DNA from: Orlajensenia flava
Lineage (GTDB): Bacteria; Actinomycetota; Actinomycetes; Actinomycetales; Microbacteriaceae
Direction of reading: 5' to 3'
Length of the DNA: 64,000 bases
NCBI RefSeq assembly: GCF_004801905.1
Contig: NZ_SSSN01000005.1
Location: 124,001-188,000 of the forward strand
Shown here: positions 58,272 to 64,000 of the stretch, in pieces
Position numbering within the stretch: the first letter of the stretch is position 1
Layout of the letters: each line of letters opens with the position of its first letter
Notes under the pieces: model-generated
Databases searched by the model: none
What the model saw: only the letters and a program-made list of their open reading frames with translations
What the model was told of the DNA's origin: nothing
Position numbers and translations under genes: made by a program

Positions 58272-59864
58272 CTAGTCCTCGTCTTCGGGATCCGGAAGGT
58301 CCTCGACGAGTCGCCGGAGTGCCTTCGAGACGTCGATTCGAATGTCCTCGAAAATGTCGCGGGTCGCCGTTTGGGCGCTCCTGAACTCTGCGCTTGCGAG
58401 GGCCCAGAGCAGGGAGTCCAACGCTTGGATCGTGTTCCCTGAACTGCGGTTGGGGAGATACACCTTCTCGTAGTACGGGTGTCCCTTGTTGAGGCGCACG
58501 CCTGGGTTGGTCCCTATGTACGCCGGTTCGTAGAGCACTCCATCGCGAAGGGAGTCGACAGGTTCGACGAACACCTTCTGTCCACCGGTTTCCACATACT
58601 TGACGGTAACTGGCCCGTACTCGTTCGAGATGGTGGCTTGGCCGTGAGCCTTGTCGACCTTCTCCAGATGAGCCGAAGGTATCGACGTCGCCGCGTCCGC
58701 GATCGCCGCATTTGATGACGCGTGCATGGAGGGCTGTGCAAGTGTGGCTGTGTCGGCCCGTCGCCCTTCGCGGTATCTGTTCTCCGCTTCGCGCCGTGGC
58801 GGCGTAAGAGCTTCGGTGATGACAGCGACGAGTGCGGTGTCCAGATCGATTCGGGATTTCTTGATGTCGACTTGGAAAGCGTCGTCGAGCTTGTGGTCGA
58901 AGGACAACTCTGCCCGACAGAGGGTGAAGTGCGGTTCTTGCAACCAGATTCCGAGCCAGTCGGGCCCATGGATCATCCGGTCTTCGCGGTACACATAGAT
59001 GCCCTGAGACTTATTGTTGAGGCGAGCATCCTTGGGACCATCCTCTCCAAGGGCTGATTGGAGCTCGGCCTTTCGCGGCAGAATGAACGCGCGGAGCGTC
59101 ATAATGGCGTAATCCTCTGGACCAACTTGGACGCTGATGTCTTTGCTGTAGAGCTCTGACGAGCCGAAGGCAAACGGATTCCAGAATGCGATGGGCTTCT
59201 TGTTCAAGCTGATCTCAACCGTCTGCGCCCGGTCGTCATCAGGATCCAAGAACCGTTGGAACACCATTGCCAAGTGTTCGCGCAATGCCGCTTCGTACTT
59301 CTGTATCGCTTTCACAGCGTGGATTCCGGTTGGGGCCGAGTAGTCGCGCAGAATACGGTCGACCTTGCCCCATCGCACGACGGTTCCAGTAGCTCCGGTC
59401 GAAATCTCGTCCAGGAGACGGGTATCCAGTTCATCGGCGGTGTCCAATACGGCCACCGTCCAGCCGTGCTCACCGACTTCGTCCAGGTCCCAAGCCGCGG
59501 TGACCGGCCCCCCTTCGGTGGAACTACGAGACGTCACCATGAGGCGGCGAGCGAAAGAAGTGGATGCCGTCTTCAGCCCGAGGCCGAACTTGCCGAGGCT
59601 CGAGGGATTGTCGCGATGTGCAGAGCCATACTTCAGCGCGTTCACAAGGCCGTCAGTATCCATGCCGAGCCCGTTGTCCGCGACGCTGAATCTCACCCGC
59701 CCGCGGGCGTCCAAGGTGAACTCGACCCATACTTTCGTCGCTTGGGCGGCAATTGAGTTGTCCACGATGTCCGCGATCGCGGTGTTCAGGACATAGCCGG
59801 TGTCACGGAGCGACTCGGTAATGCGTTCGGGGCTTGGGGTGACATCGTGTCGTGTCTCACTCAA
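58272..59864 (-). CDS. MORC-like GHKL ATPase
   Basis: A 530-residue protein. Bergerat-fold motifs are clear: N box AIADIVDNSIAAQA (28-41), DNGLGMD (63-69) and SLGKFGLGLKTAS (89-101). The middle region (YAIMTLRAFILPRKAELQSA, then GIYVYREDRMI and DIKKSRIDL) resembles the S5-like transducer domain of MORC/Hsp90-type ATPases. ATP-driven dimer closure on DNA is the expected activity. TTG 59864 overlaps the EcoRII-N stop (TTGA) and has GAGAGG upstream. Lower GC than the core genes. Confidence 0.88.
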   Translation of the reverse strand: MSETRHDVTPSPERITESLRDTGYVLNTAIADIVDNSIAAQATKVWVEFTLDARGRVRFSVADNGLGMDTDGLVNALKYGSAHRDNPSSLGKFGLGLKTASTSFARRLMVTSRSSTEGGPVTAAWDLDEVGEHGWTVAVLDTADELDTRLLDEISTGATGTVVRWGKVDRILRDYSAPTGIHAVKAIQKYEAALREHLAMVFQRFLDPDDDRAQTVEISLNKKPIAFWNPFAFGSSELYSKDISVQVGPEDYAIMTLRAFILPRKAELQSALGEDGPKDARLNNKSQGIYVYREDRMIHGPDWLGIWLQEPHFTLCRAELSFDHKLDDAFQVDIKKSRIDLDTALVAVITEALTPPRREAENRYREGRRADTATLAQPSMHASSNAAIADAATSIPSAHLEKVDKAHGQATISNEYGPVTVKYVETGGQKVFVEPVDSLRDGVLYEPAYIGTNPGVRLNKGHPYYEKVYLPNRSSGNTIQALDSLLWALASAEFRSAQTATRDIFEDIRIDVSKALRRLVEDLPDPEDED

Positions 59865-60322
59865 CGGCGGATACCTCTCTTTGTGGATCGCCAAGTCCCG
59901 GACAGGACGACGATGCCGTCGCTGGGTTTCGGTTGAATTGCGTCTGTAACGACGGCTTCTTTCGGCTCGAGTGACAGGTAGTAGACGCCGTCGTCATCCT
60001 TGGTGAAGACGAGCGAATCTCCCGCCTTCGCGTGCGCTTCGCGTAGATAACGTGACAAACCGGTCAATCGGTACTCGTTGCGAGTGGAGCTGCCAGAGAG
60101 TCTGCCGTTGTAGTAGATGTAGTTCAGGGCCAGTTGATTGCCCGTGCTCGTGTCGACAACACGAAGTGACGTTCTCGGATTGAATTCGTCGGGGTTCAGA
60201 CCGGGAAAGAAGGCGAGTGCGGACTCAACTCGCGGAACGACGATTCCGGCTTGGTGGCCGCCGGTTTCGCCTACGTCATTGCGACTGAGCTCTTTGATCA
60301 GAGTCTCGTAGTAGTCGATCAT
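59861..60322 (-). CDS. stand-alone EcoRII-N (B3-like) DNA-recognition protein
   Basis: A 153-residue protein matching the N-terminal effector-binding domain of the restriction enzyme EcoRII: LIKELSRNDVGETGGHQAGI (8-27), FFPGLNPDEFNPRTSLRVVD, and YIYYNGRLSGSSTRNEYRLT (68-87). In EcoRII this domain binds the recognition sequence and controls the catalytic domain; here no catalytic domain is fused. ATG 60322 overlaps the helicase stop (TGATG); TTG 60325 is also possible. Likely the target-reading subunit of a multi-protein complex. Confidence 0.88.
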   Translation of the reverse strand: MIDYYETLIKELSRNDVGETGGHQAGIVVPRVESALAFFPGLNPDEFNPRTSLRVVDTSTGNQLALNYIYYNGRLSGSSTRNEYRLTGLSRYLREAHAKAGDSLVFTKDDDGVYYLSLEPKEAVVTDAIQPKPSDGIVVLSGTWRSTKRGIRR

Positions 60323-62190
60323 CAATGGAAACTTCCGCTTGGGGAAATGGCAAGGGCCGCAATCAGGTCCGATTGGCCGGGTTCGTCGGAAGCAGACGAA
60401 AGCCCCGCGGTCTGCAACCTCCGTTTGATGTCGAGTCGGCTCATCATTACATCCTCGACGGTGTCAACGTAGTACAGGTAGTACACGAAGACGGGCTTGT
60501 GTTGGCCGCGGCGGTGTGATCGGGCGCTCGCTTGCGCAACGATCGCTGGGTTCCACTCCGGGGTGAAGTGAATCACATAGTTGGCGGCTTGGATGTTGAG
60601 GCCAACTCCAGCGGCCCTCGGGTTGAGCACCAAGACACTGGCCCCGACATGGGCCGAGAAGTCATCAATGATCGCCTGACGCTCGGCCGGTGAGCTGCGG
60701 CCGTCGACCGTGGCGACGAACATGTTCGGGAAGAGTTCCCGAACCGAATGGGCAAGCGCGTCAATTGAGTCAATGAACGAGCTGAAGATCAGCGCTTTCG
60801 ACCCGTCACTCCCCAACCCCTCAAGGATTTCGCGAAGTCGGGCAAATTTAGGGGAGGCGACGAGGAGGTCATCATCGGCACCCGCCGAACCTGCGCAGAT
60901 CTGTCGGAGCTTGGTCAGAAGCGCAAGTGGAGCAGTGTGGCCCGTCGTTCGTGCGTCCTCGTATGATCTGGCGATCTGCGCATCGACATAAATCGGCGTC
61001 ACGATGTCGACGCGCTCGGGAAGATCAGTCGCAACCGAGGCCACAGATCGACGGATCACGAGGGGTGCAACGCGGCGGGAAAGCTGCTCGGCGGCCATTT
61101 CGTTGTCCGGAAAGCGACTCTGGAACTCGGTCAGCGAGCCCAGGTGGTCGGGAGCCAAGAACTCGAAGATCGACCAGAGGTCGGTGAGTGAATTCTCGAT
61201 CGGCGTTCCGGTGATAGCGATTGCTGCCTGTGTACGGAGTTGCTTGACCGCTGCACTGCGGCGCGAGTCGCGGTTCTTGATGGATTGAGCCTCGTCAAGG
61301 ATGACGACGCTCCAGTCGATCATCTGAAGCATCGTCTGGTCGCGGGTCGCCGTTTCGTAAGTTGTCAGGACGACATTGAACCTAGACAGCGCACGGTGAT
61401 CGCCCGTCCGCCGAGAGCCGACATGAGACGTCACGGTCAGGTCACGTGCGAACTTGGCGAATTCCCGCTCCCAGTTCGCGAGCGTGCTGGCTGGTACCAC
61501 AATGAGCGCCGTGGATTTGGAGGCGCGGGCCAACTGACTGACGACGTAGAGCGCCTGCATCGTCTTTCCCAAGCCCATCTCGTCCGCGAGAAGCGCGCCT
61601 AACCCCTGTTCGACAATGGAGGTCAGGTAGGTTGCACCACTGACCTGGTACGGGTAGAGGGTTGCGCTGAGAAGGCCTGCGTCGAACTCGCGCGTGCGGC
61701 TCGAAACGTTTGAATTCCCGGAGATCTGGGACAAGACGGAGGCGTCGACATCGACGTAATCGTGCCAGACGAGCCAGAGGAGTTGGTTCATTGCGAGAGG
61801 AACGCCGAGTTGGATGCTCTCGCCTTCAAGAGCGGCACGAACTTCGCGGAGTGTTGGCTCGTCGATTGCCCACCAAGTGGCTTCAATCACCACGTGGTCG
61901 ACAGTAGGCCATTCGACTATCGGAGCGCTGTGTGAATCAGCGGATGCCAATCCCAGACACAGCTCGCCGTCGGTCATGGTGAGTGCCAGATCAAGAACGA
62001 GGAGCCCCGGCTCGAAGTCGATCTCCAACTGATCGCTGGGACGGGAGACTGTGATCTCGCCGATTCTGCGTAGGCCTTCGAACTGAGCGTCGAACACGTC
62101 GAGCGCCCGCAGCGGCAAGGGATCGCCGCCCTGTCTGACCAGGACCGCAGATTGTGGTTCCCCTCGAAGCGCCCAACGCCATGCACTCAA
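60322..62190 (-). CDS. SNF2-family helicase/translocase
   Basis: A 622-residue protein. An N-terminal beta-rich domain of about 170 residues (unrecognised) precedes an SNF2 motor: LLADEMGLGKTMQALYVVSQ (motif I, 201-220), VVPASTLANWEREF, VVILDEAQSIKN (motif II), ITGTPIENSLTDLWSIFEFL (III), KALIFSSFIDSID (IV) and VLNPRAAGVGLNIQAANYVI with SARSHRRGQ (V-VI). An ATP-dependent DNA translocase. TTG 62190 lies 6 bp after the methyltransferase stop. Confidence 0.92.
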   Translation of the reverse strand: MSAWRWALRGEPQSAVLVRQGGDPLPLRALDVFDAQFEGLRRIGEITVSRPSDQLEIDFEPGLLVLDLALTMTDGELCLGLASADSHSAPIVEWPTVDHVVIEATWWAIDEPTLREVRAALEGESIQLGVPLAMNQLLWLVWHDYVDVDASVLSQISGNSNVSSRTREFDAGLLSATLYPYQVSGATYLTSIVEQGLGALLADEMGLGKTMQALYVVSQLARASKSTALIVVPASTLANWEREFAKFARDLTVTSHVGSRRTGDHRALSRFNVVLTTYETATRDQTMLQMIDWSVVILDEAQSIKNRDSRRSAAVKQLRTQAAIAITGTPIENSLTDLWSIFEFLAPDHLGSLTEFQSRFPDNEMAAEQLSRRVAPLVIRRSVASVATDLPERVDIVTPIYVDAQIARSYEDARTTGHTAPLALLTKLRQICAGSAGADDDLLVASPKFARLREILEGLGSDGSKALIFSSFIDSIDALAHSVRELFPNMFVATVDGRSSPAERQAIIDDFSAHVGASVLVLNPRAAGVGLNIQAANYVIHFTPEWNPAIVAQASARSHRRGQHKPVFVYYLYYVDTVEDVMMSRLDIKRRLQTAGLSSASDEPGQSDLIAALAISPSGSFH

Positions 62191-62196
62191 GGCGCT

Positions 62197-63426
62197 TTAC
62201 CGTGCCCCGCGGCGAATCGCCGCGCCAAGCTCTTCTGCCACTGACGCCATCACTGGAACTACCACCGAATTTCCGAACTGGCGATATGCCTGTGTATCGC
62301 TAACCGGAATATCAAAGTCATCAGGAAATCCCATCAAACGGGCGCACTCCCTGGGTGTGAGTCGGCGAGGGTTCAACCCCTCCCCCCGCCAGACGAGGAT
62401 CTCCGACCCATCTTTGTGATATCGGGCCGACAGTGTTCGGGACGTGGAAGTGCGAGTGACCGTCCCATAGCCGAACCCATTGCCGGCGGCCTTGTGCTTG
62501 GCCGCGTATGCCTGAAGGTAGGCCCATAGTCGATCACTGAGAACGTACCTCTCTGCGACTCTTCCGGTTTCACCGTCAATGAAAGGTGCCAAGGCAGTCT
62601 CGCTGCCGTCTTCTACGTGAAGCACTGAATCCATCGTCGGTGGAAGCGTTGCCGAGGGCCTGACTCGGGACCAGTCGAATGATCCGCCGTCACGCAGGCC
62701 GATCATGATGATGCGCTCGCGATGCTGGGGAACGAATCCGTTGGCATCGATGACCTTCCAATGGAGCGCATATCCGAGGTCATCCTCGAGAACTCCACGG
62801 ATGATCTGGAACGTTCGCCCTCGATCGTGACTGATGAGATTCTTGACATTCTCAAGTAAGAAGGCTTTAGGTCGTTTCTCCGCGAGCACTGCGGCGACAT
62901 TGAAGAACAACGTGCCCTGAGTCTTGTCTAGGAATCCGTGGTCTCGTCCCAAGGACGCCTTCTTGGACACGCCAGCCAAGGAGAAGGGTTGGCAGGGAAA
63001 TCCCGCGGCCAAGATGTCGTGGTCAGGGATACTGGAGGGATCAATGACCGTGATGTCACCGGCCACGGCGTGTGTCGGCGCATGGTTCGCCGTATACGTT
63101 CTGACCGCATACTTGTCCCATTCGCTGGTGAAGACGCACTCCGCCCCAGCTGACTCAAGCCCCAGGCGTATGCCACCGATGCCAGCGAACAGGTCGATGA
63201 AGGTCGGACTATCCGTCGAAGTCGAACGAGTATGCGCGGGTGGCCCGAAGAGCTGGTCCAAAGCGGGCGACAAGTGACTGGGTGCCGACACATCGGCGCG
63301 TGCCCAGCGTTCGATTGTGCGCGTCGAAGTTCCCAACCGCGATGCTACCTCGATCGGCCCGTAGAGTTTTGCGAGCGCGCCGATGCGTGCCGATACGTCT
63401 GACTTTGATTCAATTGCGGAGGTCAC
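62197..63426 (-). CDS. DNA (cytosine-5) methyltransferase with N-terminal HTH
   Basis: A 409-residue m5C methyltransferase. Motif I TFIDLFAGIGGIRLGLESAG (about 75), motif IV AAGFPCQPFSLAG with the nucleophile Cys (about 145), VI FLLENVKNL, VIII QHRERIIMIG and X QFGNSVVVPVMA are all present. Before them, residues 26-43 form an HTH (EVASRLGTSTRTIERWAR), as in autoregulating enzymes such as M.SsoII/M.EcoRII. I chose GTG 63426 because upstream in-frame sequence is Ser/Arg-rich; no ribosome site, so it may be leaderless. Protects self DNA. Confidence 0.93.
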   Translation of the reverse strand: MTSAIESKSDVSARIGALAKLYGPIEVASRLGTSTRTIERWARADVSAPSHLSPALDQLFGPPAHTRSTSTDSPTFIDLFAGIGGIRLGLESAGAECVFTSEWDKYAVRTYTANHAPTHAVAGDITVIDPSSIPDHDILAAGFPCQPFSLAGVSKKASLGRDHGFLDKTQGTLFFNVAAVLAEKRPKAFLLENVKNLISHDRGRTFQIIRGVLEDDLGYALHWKVIDANGFVPQHRERIIMIGLRDGGSFDWSRVRPSATLPPTMDSVLHVEDGSETALAPFIDGETGRVAERYVLSDRLWAYLQAYAAKHKAAGNGFGYGTVTRTSTSRTLSARYHKDGSEILVWRGEGLNPRRLTPRECARLMGFPDDFDIPVSDTQAYRQFGNSVVVPVMASVAEELGAAIRRGAR

Positions 63427-63437
63427 GTGTTTAGTTT

Positions 63438-63474
63438 GGGACGACCCAACGACATTCTGTCGGATTGTTGTCCC
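63438..63474. promoter_or_regulatory. imperfect palindrome in the divergent promoter of the defence operon
   Basis: GGGACGACCCAACGACA (63438-63454) and TGTCGGATTGTTGTCCC around TTC match at 12 of 17 pairs. It lies 12 bp upstream of the methyltransferase GTG, suited to autorepression by its HTH. Confidence 0.5.
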
Positions 63475-63511
63475 TCCGGCGTGGCGGGCAGATGAATCTA
63501 GGAGGTTCGGG

Positions 63512-64000
63512 ATGGCGCACCATATAGAAGAAGTGCGCTGGCTTGACGTGCTCCCCTGGCTCGATCGTGAGGGCGGAACCGAGTGGCTTCGAGCACTACC
63601 GTCAGCAGCTGCAGGAGTCCCGGCCAATCTTCTGGCTTCGGCGGCCGACTTCGCGATAACACGCCATTCGGCGTGGCGCCTCTCTCACCTCTTTCCATCC
63701 TTGGCGGCGGATCTACGTCTCGACACCCTCGGGCTCTCTGTGCGTGCGAGCAATATCTTCGTCAGGGAAGGAATCGCGAAGTTCGGGGAGCTCGGTCCCC
63801 TCAGCATTCGCGACCTCTTCCTCTTGCGAAGCTCAGGGGCCTTGACAGTTCAAGGCGTCGTGGAGCGGCTGATATCCGTCGCCGTCCGGCCAACCTCGGA
63901 AAAGCGCCGGTCGGATATGGCCGAACCCGCCCTGAGTACTTTCGCTGAGGTTGAGCAGCGGGTGTGGACCACGGCCGAAGCCACTTCCGTCGGCGAGGCG
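63512..64000 (+). CDS. protein with RNA-polymerase-alpha-CTD-like domain, partial
   Basis: 163 codons open to the window end. ATG 63512 has a perfect AGGAGG. Residues 68-120 (LRLDTLGLSVRASNIFVREG, then IAKFGELGPLSIRDLFLLRS) match the LGLSVRA.N.L...GI..i.-L helix-hairpin-helix-like motif of the alpha-subunit C-terminal domain. It is not rpoA, because no NTD precedes it. Divergent from the restriction-like operon, so it may be a regulator or another defence component. Its end and remaining domains are outside the window. Confidence 0.7.
   Translation, partial: MAHHIEEVRWLDVLPWLDREGGTEWLRALPSAAAGVPANLLASAADFAITRHSAWRLSHLFPSLAADLRLDTLGLSVRASNIFVREGIAKFGELGPLSIRDLFLLRSSGALTVQGVVERLISVAVRPTSEKRRSDMAEPALSTFAEVEQRVWTTAEATSVGEA

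Noticed and set aside
57447-63426. DISARM or BREX assignment for the defence operon
   Set aside because: No DrmA/B/C, PglZ or BrxC-like protein is present; the helicase is SNF2 type and the operon has EcoRII-N, MORC-like and HNH proteins instead.
1-64000. tRNA, rRNA, integrase or insertion sequence
   Set aside because: I looked for cloverleaf sequences, rRNA stretches, transposase DDE motifs and tyrosine-recombinase motifs and did not find a convincing one.

Overview
The window is high-GC actinobacterial chromosome, most likely Microbacteriaceae. The support is the very high GC in most genes, a strong recurrence of GGATGC/GCATCC in and between genes, many 4-bp ATGA or GTGA gene overlaps, -10 boxes placed 6-8 nt before start codons (leaderless transcripts), and the protein families present (DUF222-HNH, ROK, DUF427, ChaB, Rv0909-like). 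The genus cannot be named from sequence alone.

Left part (1-9.3 kb): the start of an MFS exporter behind remnants of a TetR gene and a methyltransferase gene; a gluconate permease/gluconokinase pair that both carry low-complexity insertions; a DUF222-HNH protein; a repeat-flanked RibD/DHFR-like reductase; small stress-type genes (ChaB, DUF427, Rv0909-like); a broken epimerase; an aldo/keto reductase. 9.4-18.7 kb is a catabolic locus: five genes joined by ATGA overlaps (nitrilase-like, amidohydrolase, glycosidase, glycerophosphodiesterase, flavin amine oxidase), divergent from an MFS sugar symporter and a ROK regulator. 18.7-24.6 kb is a second sugar locus (MFS, GH3 glycosidase, alcohol dehydrogenase, SGNH hydrolase) with a divergent TetR. 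24.7-31.9 kb holds three hydrolase or reductase genes, each beside its own MarR, TetR or XRE regulator, and a TMEM175-type channel.

32.2-36.6 kb is a complete glycopeptide-resistance set. vanR-vanS read rightward and meet a leftward vanH-vanA-vanX operon tail to tail. An 11-bp inverted repeat, AACGATAYGTT, lies upstream of both vanR and vanH and is the likely VanR site. Just upstream of vanH is a cluster of a palindromic repeat that also occurs near 8.3, 32.0 and 55.3 kb.

37-57 kb is an accessory, decaying region rich in toxin-antitoxin modules: broken VapBC, broken HepT/MntA, intact Phd/PIN, two near-identical HEPN/HTH-MNT copies in a segmental duplication, and a winged-helix nucleotidyltransferase/HEPN-like pair with iterons. 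Between them lie remnants of JetD (Wadjet) and RtcB and several frameshifted genes. A NarL-type two-component system, RidA and DUF1996 also lie here.

57.4-63.5 kb has visibly lower GC and carries the most interesting locus. One tight leftward operon encodes a 5-cytosine DNA methyltransferase with an N-terminal HTH, an SNF2 helicase, a stand-alone EcoRII-N (B3-like) DNA-reading domain, a MORC-like GHKL ATPase and an HNH nuclease. This looks like a multi-component, ATP-dependent restriction-modification or anti-phage system in which site recognition, remodelling and cleavage sit on separate proteins. Divergent from it begins an unfinished gene with an RNA-polymerase-alpha-CTD-like domain.
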